Below are positions 23,765 to 32,620 of a stretch of DNA of 64,000 bases, piece by piece. A program made the position numbers and the translations under genes. Numbering within the stretch: the stretch's first letter is position 1; the number at the start of each line of letters is the position of its first letter. Source of the DNA: JANXUC01 sp964619065 (GTDB lineage: Bacteria > Acidobacteriota > Terriglobia > Terriglobales > Acidobacteriaceae); assembly GCA_964619065.1 (NCBI GenBank), contig CAZUCC010000001.1, positions 124,001-188,000 of the forward strand, in the 5' to 3' direction. Below the pieces are notes generated by a model. It saw nothing but the letters and a program-made list of their open reading frames with translations. It ran no database searches and was not told the DNA's origin.

Positions 23765-25765
23765 CTACGGCTCCGGTGGAGCGTTGGTCGAATAACCGTT
23801 TGGATAAAAGTGTACCGCCACCGTGTGCGGCACCCCACGCGATCCAAACCAGATGGTGTTGTTGGATTCCACTTCGATCTTCGGTACGCTCCATTTCAAT
23901 TGCGGCAGCGGATAGTACGTAAACTTCTTTGTGTCCCGGTCGAATTTGATGATCGAATCGTTGAAGTGGTCCGTCACCCAAATATTGTCCTCCCTGTCTG
24001 GCCACGTCTCGTAGGCATGGGTATAGCTCATCGGGGGCTTGTACTCATGCATTTCACCAGTGGCCGGGTTGAGCGATCCAATCTGATTCAACCGATATTG
24101 CGAAAACCAGACTACTCCCTTGGAGTCGACGCCGAGCCGGCGGATCCCGCCGTAGGGGGTTGGGGGCGTGTGCTCGGTATAGATTTCGGTTTCTGGATCG
24201 AACTCGATGACCAAGCCCTTCGCGAAACTGGCAGTCCACATATGGCCTTTCTGGTCCACAGTCAGACCGTAAGGGCTGGAGTCAGCGGTGGGCGTCCCCC
24301 ACTGGAAGATTTGCCGAGTCTCGGCGTCGAGTCGGCCTAATGAGCTGCCCTGAATTTGGCCGTACCAAATGTTGTCTTTTTGATCCCTGGCTACCTGGAG
24401 GAGCGAGCCTTCGGTGGGGAGAGTATAGCGGGTGGTTTTGCCGGTGGCTGGATCGAGCTCACCCACTTTGCCTCCCTGGGACTCAGCCCAGAAGACGTGG
24501 CCCTGGCGGTTGAGAGCGAGGCCATGCGGGTAGACGCCTCTGGGGGCATCGGGAGCGTTGATGGGAAATTGTTTCCAGCGTCGTTCTGGATTTAGATCGT
24601 GAGGGTCGAGGCGAACGATTTCGCTGGCAACTGACGCCGTATACCAGATGTGGCCGTCGGGGGAGGGCATAGGATCGTGCAGGATTTGTGCGTTCGCGGT
24701 AATGGCGACGATGGCGGCGTCGTCCATGATCTGTTCGTTCGCTTTGGGGATGGGAAGGTCAGGTGCGTCGTATTCGACGAAGATTGCTTTGGCCAGAGCG
24801 TCTTCCTCGACGAGGTAGGGATCGTGTTTAAGCTGGCGTCTGGGCGAGTTGGGGCCGAAATTTTCCGCTAGATATTTGATGATGGTGTTCTTCTGTTCGG
24901 CGGAGAGCTGGGTGCGGCCCAGGACCGGAGCGGCATGGAAGCTAGGGCCGTAGGTCATGACGTTGACTCCAGCTCGCCACCCAGCTTCGGTGCGGAGCTG
25001 GTTGTTGAAGAAGTCGCCGCCGTGACATTCCATGCAGGTCTTCTCCAACAGGTCGCGGGCCGGGCTGGCTGGATAGAGTTCGTTGTAGTCCACAAACTTG
25101 ACGGAAGTGTTGGGTGGTTCTTTGGTTAACGCCAGATCCACCGTTTGCGTCCCGGCTGCGGCCAGGTCTATCTGGCGCGTGGGCGAAGTGTACCCTTCTT
25201 GCAGAACTGTTACTTCGTAAGGACCAGGGAGGGCTTGAGGAATGGAGTAGTGGCTATCTTTGGTGAACACGACATACCAGAGTTTGTGGCGCAGGTTGTG
25301 AGCGGTGACGCGGAATCCGCGAACTGGGCCCTGGTCGGCGGTTACGGTGCCCGTAATCGTTCCGCGTTGGGGGGATTGGGAAAAGTCGTAGCCGGTAGTA
25401 TCGGTGTGGTGTGCCGGGCTTGCGTTCTTGCTTGATCTTGCCCCGTTTTTGGAACTTTCTGGATTGAGATCCGCCAGGTACCGCAAGAGGGGAGGGATTT
25501 CTTCGGAATCGAGAACGGCTCCGCGTCCGACCATGGTTGCCACGACGTGACGCCACTGTTCTTTGGTGTGTCGGGCATCGGTTATGCGCGTCAGGGAGTG
25601 ACAGTCCACGCATTTGGCGGCGGCGATTTTCTTACCTTGGCTGACATCCGGCTGTTTTTGCGCATGGGCCTGGAGGCTGACGCCAAGGACACACAATAGC
25701 AACAGGCTGCCAAGAGGACCTGTTTCGCTTTGGAGGCTTGCAATAAATCTGCGTTTGCCGAACAT
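23765..25765 (-). CDS. Periplasmic heme c / carboxypeptidase-regulatory-like / Vgb-type beta-propeller protein
   Basis: A 666-residue secreted protein with three parts. After a signal peptide (LLLLCVLGVSLQAHAQ) comes a cytochrome c-like segment with CVDCH (about residue 52). It is followed by a carboxypeptidase-regulatory-like domain (RGTITGTVTADQGPVRGFRV, about 134-215) and a second heme site CMECH (about 243). The C-terminal half is a propeller of virginiamycin B lyase/SMP-30 type repeats (for example DGHIWYTAS, NIWYGQIQGSSLGRLD, NIWVTDHFNDSIIKFD). A paralogue sits at 33069-34985. Role unknown; two heme sites suggest electron transfer from a substrate bound by the propeller (inference). Confidence 0.82.
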   Translation of the reverse strand: MFGKRRFIASLQSETGPLGSLLLLCVLGVSLQAHAQKQPDVSQGKKIAAAKCVDCHSLTRITDARHTKEQWRHVVATMVGRGAVLDSEEIPPLLRYLADLNPESSKNGARSSKNASPAHHTDTTGYDFSQSPQRGTITGTVTADQGPVRGFRVTAHNLRHKLWYVVFTKDSHYSIPQALPGPYEVTVLQEGYTSPTRQIDLAAAGTQTVDLALTKEPPNTSVKFVDYNELYPASPARDLLEKTCMECHGGDFFNNQLRTEAGWRAGVNVMTYGPSFHAAPVLGRTQLSAEQKNTIIKYLAENFGPNSPRRQLKHDPYLVEEDALAKAIFVEYDAPDLPIPKANEQIMDDAAIVAITANAQILHDPMPSPDGHIWYTASVASEIVRLDPHDLNPERRWKQFPINAPDAPRGVYPHGLALNRQGHVFWAESQGGKVGELDPATGKTTRYTLPTEGSLLQVARDQKDNIWYGQIQGSSLGRLDAETRQIFQWGTPTADSSPYGLTVDQKGHMWTASFAKGLVIEFDPETEIYTEHTPPTPYGGIRRLGVDSKGVVWFSQYRLNQIGSLNPATGEMHEYKPPMSYTHAYETWPDREDNIWVTDHFNDSIIKFDRDTKKFTYYPLPQLKWSVPKIEVESNNTIWFGSRGVPHTVAVHFYPNGYSTNAPPEP

Positions 25766-25814
25766 TTGTGGCCCTGCTGTATGTCTCTGAATTTAGTTCA
25801 ACAATTGAATTCAA

Positions 25815-26243
25815 CTAATTCAACAAGGGAATTGTCTTGGCCGCCGGTGGCGCCGGCAGCGACTCCAGAAAGGCATGGATGTCCGCCACTTCCGCGTCAG
25901 TCAGAACCTTGCCCGTGTAAGGCGGCATTTGCCCTTTGGGCGCGCGAATGTATTTCGCAAACATCGGAAACGGGATCGGGTTGGGCGCGAGACGCGGCCC
26001 GGAAAACCGCGAGCCCTGTGCTTGGCGGCCATGGCACTCATAGCAACCGGAGCTAGTGTAGAGCTGCTTCCCGTTCTCGGCATTGCCCTTCGGATTGTCT
26101 GCGGCTGCAGGTTTCACAGGCTTTTGAGGCCCAGCGTATGCGCCTGCGACGAACAGCGCTAGAGCAACCGCGAGGGTCAGAAAGAAATAGCTGTGTGCAC
26201 GGAAACGAATCTGACCAAGAATTTCGCGGTCTTGAGTTCTCAT
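25815..26243 (-). CDS. Periplasmic c-type cytochrome
   Basis: A 142-residue monoheme cytochrome. The start at 26243 (MRTQDREILG) is supported by AGGAG 8 bases upstream; an in-frame ATG at 26372 lacks this. A membrane-spanning or signal segment (YFFLTLAVALALFVAGAYA) is followed by the heme site CYECH and an axial Met candidate in KGQMPPYTGKVLTDAEVADIHAFL. It is encoded between the Tat-exported TPP enzyme and the heme/propeller protein, so it likely carries electrons for one of them. Confidence 0.85.
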   Translation of the reverse strand: MRTQDREILGQIRFRAHSYFFLTLAVALALFVAGAYAGPQKPVKPAAADNPKGNAENGKQLYTSSGCYECHGRQAQGSRFSGPRLAPNPIPFPMFAKYIRAPKGQMPPYTGKVLTDAEVADIHAFLESLPAPPAAKTIPLLN

Positions 26244-26437
26244 CTCTCGATCTCCTGAACCACCGCTTAACCGCAGCGGCGAAAAGCCGGTGCTTAAAAT
26301 CAACCTGTTATTGCAGCGCTGAAGCGCGCCACCCAAGTCACGCCAAAGATCCAAATCAAGAGCAACATCCAAAGATCCCCAATCAAAAAGGGCAACATCG
26401 AGTTTTGAGTATTCTTCATTCTTCTAAAGCAACTCTA

Positions 26438-28372
26438 CTAACGCGGCTGGGTCACAACATCGACGAGCGCAGGCTCGCCACTTTGCACTACGTCGATCGC
26501 TCGCTGGATGGCCGGCCCGAGTTCATTGGGATCGGTGATCGGCCCCTCGCCGTGTACACCCATACTTTGGGCGAGTTTCGCGTAATCGATATCCGGGCCG
26601 ACAATCGTGGTCCCGATATTGGCGCGTGTGATGCCGCGGTTGTGCCGGTCCGCCATCCGCTGGATGTGCATAAGCTCCTGATGATAGCCACGATTGTTAT
26701 GCATGATGCTGAGAAGCGGGATCTTGTGATGCGCAGAGGTCCACAGAATTCCCGGGGCGTACATCAAATCACCGTCGCACTGGATGGAAACGGTCAGGCG
26801 GCCATGCTTCTTGTTCGCCAATGCAGCGCCAAGCGATGCGGGGGCACCGTAGCCGATGCCGTGGCCGCCCGCGCCGCCGATGGACTGATAGTGTTTGTCG
26901 AAGGACCACAAGCGCATAGGCCAGTTGCTGATCCAGGGCGTCGTTTCGGATGCCAGCGACCAATCTTTGTCTTTGATCTTGGCCCATACCTCGGCGCATA
27001 GCCGGGCCGTGCTGATGGGACTCGCATCCCAGGCGTAAGTTGCTTCGGTGCGAGCTTGCTCCAAAGATTTCTGGTTGGCGGCGGCGAACTCGACGCCGCG
27101 CTCGTCGAAAACACGCCTGCGTTCCCGGGTGATGAGACGCTTGACGGCTTCAATCAACGCGGGAAGCGTAGCCTCGGCGTCGGCCGCCATCGCGATATCG
27201 ACTTCTGTGTAGCGCTGGAAGTCCTGATAGTTGCTCTTATAGAACAGGTCGCCCGCCGAGATGCTGATGAGCTTGGCCCCCGGACTCGTGAGCAACCGGG
27301 AGGAGCGATGCAGTTGTTCACGGAAGGAATGAATTGTGCCCCAGAAGTCCGTAACCTCGAGGCCGAGAATGACATCGGCGGAGCCCACGAGTGCGGGACC
27401 GCGCACGGATTGGTTCAGTGGGTGGCGTGAGGGAAAATTCATGCGGCCGCCCTGGTCGACAACGGGAGCCTGCAGAAGTTCCGCGAGTTCGATGAGGAGT
27501 GCCAGACCAGCGGGGGTACGCGCCACACGATCGGTAATGATCAAGGGATTATCGGCGGCCACCAACAGTCGCGCAGTCTCGGCGACAGCCCCGGAATCGC
27601 CTTGCGGAGCTGAGGCGAGGGTCAATTTTGGAACATGCAGGCCGGCATTGTCCTCGATGGCCTTCTCCTGCAGTTCGCTATCGGCCACGAGTAACACGGG
27701 CGCCATAGGTGGTGTCATCGCCATCTTGTAGGCACGCACACCGGACTCCCCGTAGTGGGGGAGTGAAATCGGAAGGTCGTCCCATTTCACAAAGTCTCGA
27801 ACGAGGGAAGCGGCATCCTGAACGCTGTGGTCCCATTCGACTCCGGGGCGGCGCAGGGTTGCGTCGGTCATGTTGCCGACCGTCATATAGATGGGCACGC
27901 GATCACAATAGGCGTTGTAAATAGCCATCGCGGCGTGCTGCAATCCGACCGTGCCGTGAAGGAAAACGCCCATGGGTTTGCCTTCGATCTTGGCGTAGCC
28001 GTGCGCCATACCCACGGCTGACTCTTCGTGGCAGCAGGTTAGGAACTCCGGGTTCTGATTGCCTCCATAGTTGATGACCGATTCGTGGAGCCCGCGGTAG
28101 CTGGAGCCGGGATTGGCAGCGATGTACTCGATGCCCAGGGACTTGATGATGTCGACCATAAAGTCGGCGCCGGGGCGATCGGTTGTGAGAACTTCCCCAT
28201 CGGAAGGGTCACCGGTTTCGGCTTTCTTCGACATCGGCGGCGTGTTGGTGGAGGGCGGAGCGGGTTTTTGCGCGGCGGAAACACCGGTGGCCACCGCAAG
28301 CGTCGCCACTCCGACAGCCGAACCTTTTAAAAAATCGCGACGGTTAACAGCATCTTTTCCTGACTTCGCCAC
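26438..28372 (-). CDS. Tat-exported thiamine diphosphate-dependent enzyme (acetolactate synthase / benzoylformate decarboxylase family)
   Basis: A TPP enzyme of about 644 residues from GTG 28372, which has GGGGG 8 bases upstream; the frame is open to 28405 but the added residues lie before the signal. The N-terminus is a twin-arginine signal (VNRRDFLKGSAVGVATLAV..SAA). The Pyr domain has the conserved Glu of HEESAVGMAHGYAKIEGKP, and the PP domain has the Mg/TPP motif QCDGDLMY followed by HNNRGYHQEL. Family members decarboxylate 2-oxo acids or condense them. Export to the periplasm is rare for this family. Lying upstream of pcaHG, it may decarboxylate an aromatic 2-oxo acid (inference). Confidence 0.85.
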   Translation of the reverse strand: MAKSGKDAVNRRDFLKGSAVGVATLAVATGVSAAQKPAPPSTNTPPMSKKAETGDPSDGEVLTTDRPGADFMVDIIKSLGIEYIAANPGSSYRGLHESVINYGGNQNPEFLTCCHEESAVGMAHGYAKIEGKPMGVFLHGTVGLQHAAMAIYNAYCDRVPIYMTVGNMTDATLRRPGVEWDHSVQDAASLVRDFVKWDDLPISLPHYGESGVRAYKMAMTPPMAPVLLVADSELQEKAIEDNAGLHVPKLTLASAPQGDSGAVAETARLLVAADNPLIITDRVARTPAGLALLIELAELLQAPVVDQGGRMNFPSRHPLNQSVRGPALVGSADVILGLEVTDFWGTIHSFREQLHRSSRLLTSPGAKLISISAGDLFYKSNYQDFQRYTEVDIAMAADAEATLPALIEAVKRLITRERRRVFDERGVEFAAANQKSLEQARTEATYAWDASPISTARLCAEVWAKIKDKDWSLASETTPWISNWPMRLWSFDKHYQSIGGAGGHGIGYGAPASLGAALANKKHGRLTVSIQCDGDLMYAPGILWTSAHHKIPLLSIMHNNRGYHQELMHIQRMADRHNRGITRANIGTTIVGPDIDYAKLAQSMGVHGEGPITDPNELGPAIQRAIDVVQSGEPALVDVVTQPR

Positions 28373-28446
28373 CGGAACCACCCCCTTTTGCGTTCTGGCG
28401 TCCAACTAGGACGCGAAGATATGGCATCCTGCCCGGGCCTATGTCC

Positions 28447-29484
28447 TCAGTCCTGCACCGTATAGATCAACACTTCTGCGCCGTGATCGGCACGAGCTGG
28501 AACCGCCACGAAGAGAACTTCGAAGCCCTTCCTTCCCTTTCCAAAATATCCACCTGTCCGGGCGCCCACGGCGGAAGGGATGTTTGCGAGCCTTTCATAG
28601 TGATTGACTTCCTTCTGCTGAAAGACGTCGATGGAGCCTTCTCCGCCCGTGACGTATATGCGCTTGCGCGCGGAATCGAAGTAGACATCGTCGGCATTTT
28701 GGACACAGGGCAACGCAGCTACCTGGTGTCCGGATTTTGTATCGAAAACCACCAGAGATGCAGGCGCGTGCGTGATCACGTAGAGCCGATGGTCGGCCTC
28801 GTTGAGGGCCATGGGAAAGTTACTTTCCAGAGTCAAGTGCCATCGGGAAATCGCCTGCGTTGTGCGATTGATCACTGCGATCTGCTTCAGGTCCGGCAGA
28901 TTTACGTAAATGTTTGGACCCGACGCTTCCATTTGGAAAGATTCGGGATGGGCTCCCAGTTTGAACTCCAGATCCAAGCGCTTGTTCGTGGTTGCATCGA
29001 CCACCGCTATGGCCCCCTCCTCATCGTCGCCATAAGCAACGTAGACGAGTTTCTTGGCCGCGTCATAGCGAAGGTTATCGACATCATCTCCGAAGTCGAT
29101 GGAGGTGATGAGGTCCATCGAATCCCCATTGTAGATGTACAGTTTGCCGTCATCGCTTCCGACAAAAAGCTCGTTGGATGCGGGAGCGTAGACGACACCC
29201 TGCGGCCTGGGGATATTGAGGCTGCGAATAACTCTTCCCGCGCTAAGGTCGAGAACCTCTTCTGTGTTGTTGCCGAGGGCAGAAACAAAGAGTCGGCCCT
29301 TGGTGTCAATGCCGAGGTGGTCGATGCGTCCCTGCACGTTTGGGAGCGGTGTGGCTCCGGTTAGGACCAGGGGTCGCGGATGCGTTCTCGGCACAGGAGG
29401 GATAACCTGAGCGCGAGTCGCTATTGTGGCGGCCAACACCAGAGTGAACAGTAGAGTTTTCTCGTTCAGAGCGTACTTAAGCAC
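28447..29484 (-). CDS. Secreted YncE-family beta-propeller protein
   Basis: A 345-residue secreted seven-bladed propeller of the YncE/PQQ-like repeat type. A signal peptide (LLFTLVLAATIATRA) is followed by repeats such as GRLFVSALGNNTEEVLDL, NELFVGSDDGKLYIYN and KRIYVTGGEGSIDVFQQ. No heme motif is present. It lies between the IclR regulator and the TPP enzyme on the same strand (48 and 74 bp gaps). The function of these propellers is unclear; ligand binding or assembly roles are possible. Confidence 0.8.
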   Translation of the reverse strand: MLKYALNEKTLLFTLVLAATIATRAQVIPPVPRTHPRPLVLTGATPLPNVQGRIDHLGIDTKGRLFVSALGNNTEEVLDLSAGRVIRSLNIPRPQGVVYAPASNELFVGSDDGKLYIYNGDSMDLITSIDFGDDVDNLRYDAAKKLVYVAYGDDEEGAIAVVDATTNKRLDLEFKLGAHPESFQMEASGPNIYVNLPDLKQIAVINRTTQAISRWHLTLESNFPMALNEADHRLYVITHAPASLVVFDTKSGHQVAALPCVQNADDVYFDSARKRIYVTGGEGSIDVFQQKEVNHYERLANIPSAVGARTGGYFGKGRKGFEVLFVAVPARADHGAEVLIYTVQD

Positions 29485-29532
29485 AGGGTCGTGACTCGGA
29501 CTTTCTTTCGCCGGAATTTCTTTCGGGTGATT

Positions 29533-30393
29533 TCATCGAAGCAAAGGAGCCAACATGGCTGCCTGCCCCTGAAGAATTGGTAGAAAGCGATGGATCATCT
29601 CGGCAGCAGATACGCGGGCTGCGTGCACTCCGATATTCATGGCTGCAACCACCTTGTTCTGGTGCGTCTTGACGGGAACGGCTATTGAACGCAGGCCGAG
29701 TTCCAGTTCCTCGTCCGTGATGGCGAAGCCATCCGACCTTACACGGCGTATGATTTCACCCAAAAGCTGCTTGTCGGTGATGGTCTTGGGTGTGAGTGCT
29801 TTGGCCTGCACATGGTGCAGATAGGCGGCTAGTTCCGTTTCCGGAAGTGCGGCGAGCAGGACCCTGCCCAGGGACGTGCAATACGCAGGCAGGCGGCTGC
29901 CCACGGAAAGACCCACGGACATTACGCGCTTGGCTGTGGAGCGCCCGATGTAGACGATCTGCTCGCCGTCGAGGACGCATAGAGAGCTGGATTCGTGAAC
30001 CAACTCGGTGATGCGCTCGAGAGTTGGCTGAACGATGGCCGGAAGAGAGTTCGACGACAAATAGGAAAAGCCCAGTTTGAGAACGCGAGTCTTGAGGCGG
30101 TAGGTGCGGCCGATGGACTCAACATATCCCAGCAGCTCCAGAGTGATGAGAGAGCGGCGCGCGGCAGCGCGCGAGAGTCCCGTACCTCGCGAAATATCGG
30201 CAACGGTTTGTCCCTCCGTGTGACCTTCGAAAGCTTCGATGACCTTGAGCCCCCGAGCCAGGGACAGAACAAAATCAGGATTGCCGTCGAAAGTGGCGAA
30301 TTCCGTGGGGCTGGCCGCCGGTGTACCATGGCCGATCGCCACGATTTCATCGTGACCAAACGTTGTGGATTGTGTAGTCTTGAGGGTATTCAT
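29533..30393 (-). CDS. IclR-family transcriptional regulator (PcaR/PobR type)
   Basis: A 286-residue regulator starting at ATG 30393 (MNTLKTTQS); an earlier in-frame ATG at 30429 is less likely. The N-terminal winged helix (about 40-105; TVADISRGTGLSRAAARRSLITLELLGYV) and the C-terminal effector domain (SRLPAYCTSLGRVLLAALPE, DEELELGLRSIAVPV) match the PcaR/PobR/PcaU subgroup, which governs protocatechuate and 4-hydroxybenzoate genes. It heads the minus-strand operon that contains pcaHGB and faces the SoxC-like gene divergently. It likely acts on the palindromic region between them. Confidence 0.88.
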   Translation of the reverse strand: MNTLKTTQSTTFGHDEIVAIGHGTPAASPTEFATFDGNPDFVLSLARGLKVIEAFEGHTEGQTVADISRGTGLSRAAARRSLITLELLGYVESIGRTYRLKTRVLKLGFSYLSSNSLPAIVQPTLERITELVHESSSLCVLDGEQIVYIGRSTAKRVMSVGLSVGSRLPAYCTSLGRVLLAALPETELAAYLHHVQAKALTPKTITDKQLLGEIIRRVRSDGFAITDEELELGLRSIAVPVKTHQNKVVAAMNIGVHAARVSAAEMIHRFLPILQGQAAMLAPLLR

Positions 30394-30463
30394 GACCCAA
30401 AATCGCGAGATGCACGGCGATATTCGCACAATTGTACTGAAAATTCAAACAAAAAGTCTCCGG

Positions 30464-30504
30464 TTGACAGGATTATTGAATCTGGAGTAGTGTTGTGCGC
30501 ACAA
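30464..30504 (+). promoter_or_regulatory. Divergent control region with TTGTGCGCACAA palindrome
   Basis: TTGACA (30464-30469) has a weak -10 (TAGTGT, 30488-30493) at 18 bp. Immediately after it is the perfect 12-bp palindrome TTGTGCGCACAA (30493-30504), where rightward transcription should start. TCGCACA elements recur at 30424-30430 and 30516-30522. This is the best candidate operator for the adjacent IclR regulator and would control the SoxC-like operon, perhaps also the divergent pca operon. Confidence 0.5.
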
Positions 30505-30654
30505 AGAATCGATAATCGCACATGAATCGAGAGAACTCTTACTTGATGCGAATATTCGAAAATCTACTGCTTTCGGGACCTCAATGCAAGGCCTACCAAG
30601 CAGCTACACAAATTGGGATCGAAGCTAGAAACCTCCTACTCTCGGAACCGACCC

Positions 30655-31956
30655 ATGCCGACAAGACTTCCTAAACCGAAGCAATCAGACCGCCGAAGAT
30701 TTCTGAAGAGTGGAGCCGCGCTGGCAGGCTTAGCCGTAGGTGGGTTGCAGACCGCGACCGGCCAGACAGCGGCATCCGAGACTGCCCTGGTCCTTCCTAA
30801 AGACCCACTCGCCTACGGGGAGCGCTCCCGATTCGAGGATGCGGTCCGCATCGGCAGCACCGGCCTCTATACTTACGATGGCACCCGAACGAAGGACTTT
30901 GGGCTGAGAACGCCGCTGCAGCATTCTGTCGGGATCATCACGCCTGCACCGCTGCATTTCGTGATTTCCCACGGTTTCGCGCCTCCGGATCTCGATCCGC
31001 AGCAGCATCGTCTGCTGATTCATGGCTTGGTAAATCGTCCTCTGGTTCTGACCATGGAGGAGCTCAAGCGCCTGCCTTCGGTTTCCCGGATTCATTTCAT
31101 CGAGTGCAACGCCAACAGCGCTCCAGCTGGGCCGGCGGCGGAGACTCGTAACAAGAAGACAGCCACGGTCCAGGAAACACACGGGTATACGAGTTGCAGT
31201 GAATGGACCGGGGTACCGCTGTCCGTGTTGCTGAATCAGGTGGAGTTGCAAAAAGGAGCGCAGTGGATCGTTGCCGAAGGCGCAGAGGCAGGTAAACACA
31301 CCAAAAGCATTCCGATGGAAAAAGCCATGGACGACGTGCTGGTGGCTTTCGGGCAGAATGGCGAGGCATTGCGTCCCGAGCAGGGATATCCGATTCGACT
31401 GCTGGTTCCGGGCTGGGAGGGGATTAACAATGTGAAGTGGCTGCGGCGAATCAAGGTGGTGGATCAGCCTTACATGGGCATGTGGGAAAGCACTAAGTAT
31501 CCCAGTCTCCGGCTGGATGGCAAGGCTCGCTGGTTCCAGTTCGAGATGGGGCCACGATCGGTGATCACGCGTCCCTCGGGCGGACACAGGCTGGCTGGCG
31601 CTGGATCGTATGAGATCACCGGCTTGGCCTGGTCCGGTCGAGGCGCCATCCGTAGGGTGGAAGTTTCCACCGATGGCGGCAAGACCTGGAAGGACGCCCA
31701 CCTGCAAGAGCCGGTCCATCGCAAAGCGCACACCCGATTTGGCTTTGGCTGGGAGTGGGACGGACAGGAGACTACTCTGTTGAGCCGCTGCACGGATGAT
31801 GAGGGTCAAGTGCAGCCGACGCTGGCTGAGCTCGAAAGCATCTGGAAGGTAAAACCGGACTTCTGGCAGAGAACGTCGTTCATAGTGGGTCACTTCAACG
31901 CCATTCAACCCTGGAGAGTAGCCAGCGATGGGAGCGTTTTCAATGCGATCTTTTAG
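30655..31956 (+). CDS. Tat-exported molybdopterin sulfite dehydrogenase/oxidase family protein, SoxC-like
   Basis: A 433-residue molybdoenzyme of the sulfite oxidase family. The ATG at 30655 (MPTRLPKPK) starts a twin-arginine signal (DRRRFLKSGAALAG); an in-frame TTG at 30613 is less likely. The molybdenum-binding Cys is in HFIECNANSA, and the dimerisation domain (RVEVSTDGGKTWKDAHL) is at the C-terminus. In sulfur oxidisers SoxC pairs with the cytochrome SoxD. Here a SoxD-like gene overlaps the 3' end, but no soxXYZAB is visible, so the pair may oxidise free sulfite or an organic sulfonate product rather than carrier-bound sulfur. Confidence 0.88.
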   Translation: MPTRLPKPKQSDRRRFLKSGAALAGLAVGGLQTATGQTAASETALVLPKDPLAYGERSRFEDAVRIGSTGLYTYDGTRTKDFGLRTPLQHSVGIITPAPLHFVISHGFAPPDLDPQQHRLLIHGLVNRPLVLTMEELKRLPSVSRIHFIECNANSAPAGPAAETRNKKTATVQETHGYTSCSEWTGVPLSVLLNQVELQKGAQWIVAEGAEAGKHTKSIPMEKAMDDVLVAFGQNGEALRPEQGYPIRLLVPGWEGINNVKWLRRIKVVDQPYMGMWESTKYPSLRLDGKARWFQFEMGPRSVITRPSGGHRLAGAGSYEITGLAWSGRGAIRRVEVSTDGGKTWKDAHLQEPVHRKAHTRFGFGWEWDGQETTLLSRCTDDEGQVQPTLAELESIWKVKPDFWQRTSFIVGHFNAIQPWRVASDGSVFNAIF

Positions 31957-32521
31957 CCGGGTTGTGCCGGTCCTGATCCTGGTGGTTTGTGGCGCGGGAC
32001 TGGCCGAGGCACCGAAGTATAAAAATTTAGGCCGGGCTCCGACTGAGCAGGAGATTCGTGCCTGGGATATCGCCATCAGCACTGAGGGAAAGGAACTTCC
32101 GCCCGGGAGTGGCAGCGCCGAGGAAGGCGCTAAGATCTATGCCGATAAATGCGCGAAATGCCACGGCGCGACTGGGCAAGAGGCTCTGCTGGGTCCGCGG
32201 CTGGTGGGAGGCAAAGGCACGCTCGACACGCTTCATCCGGTCATGACGATTGGGAGTTATTGGCCGTTTGCTACAACGGTCTGGGACTATATCAACCGCG
32301 CTATGCCAAGAATGAAAGAAGGAACGCTAAGCGCGGATGAGACTTACTCCCTGACCGCGTACTTGCTCTACCTGAATGGAATTATTCAGAAAAGCGATGT
32401 TATGGATGCGAAAACTCTACCGAAGGTTCAGATGCCTAACCGGAATGGCTTCATTCCTCCGCAGTTGAAGGATATTGGCGATGTTAAAAAGCGGGATTGC
32501 ACTCTTGGGCATTGCCGCTGA
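31943..32521 (+). CDS. c-type cytochrome, SoxD-like partner of the sulfite dehydrogenase
   Basis: A 192-residue exported monoheme cytochrome. The ATG at 31943 (MRSFSRVVPVLILVV) gives a good signal peptide and overlaps the SoxC-like gene by 14 bp; an ATG at 31928 would add five residues. The heme site is CAKCH, with the family segments WDIAISTEGKELPPGSGSAEEGAKIY and GSYWPFATTVWDYINRAMP, the latter with an axial Met candidate. These match SoxD-type subunits. It takes electrons from the molybdenum subunit. Confidence 0.87.
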   Translation: MRSFSRVVPVLILVVCGAGLAEAPKYKNLGRAPTEQEIRAWDIAISTEGKELPPGSGSAEEGAKIYADKCAKCHGATGQEALLGPRLVGGKGTLDTLHPVMTIGSYWPFATTVWDYINRAMPRMKEGTLSADETYSLTAYLLYLNGIIQKSDVMDAKTLPKVQMPNRNGFIPPQLKDIGDVKKRDCTLGHCR

Positions 32522-32620
32522 TGAGTTTGTGGGCGGCAAAGCATGGTCATGATCCAGATTTCCAGTATGAGAAAGCTTGGGCCGAATTAGGATCGCCCCA
32601 AAATCGGTCCAAAACCCGGG

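Noticed and set aside
25797..25824. Three TTCAAC repeats as a regulator site
   Set aside because: Spacing is irregular (13 and 9 bp), the stretch is partly coding and AT-rich, and there is no independent support.
30730..32082. 450-codon minus-strand frame opposite the SoxC-like gene
   Set aside because: Antisense shadow; the plus-strand gene has a Tat signal and the molybdenum Cys.
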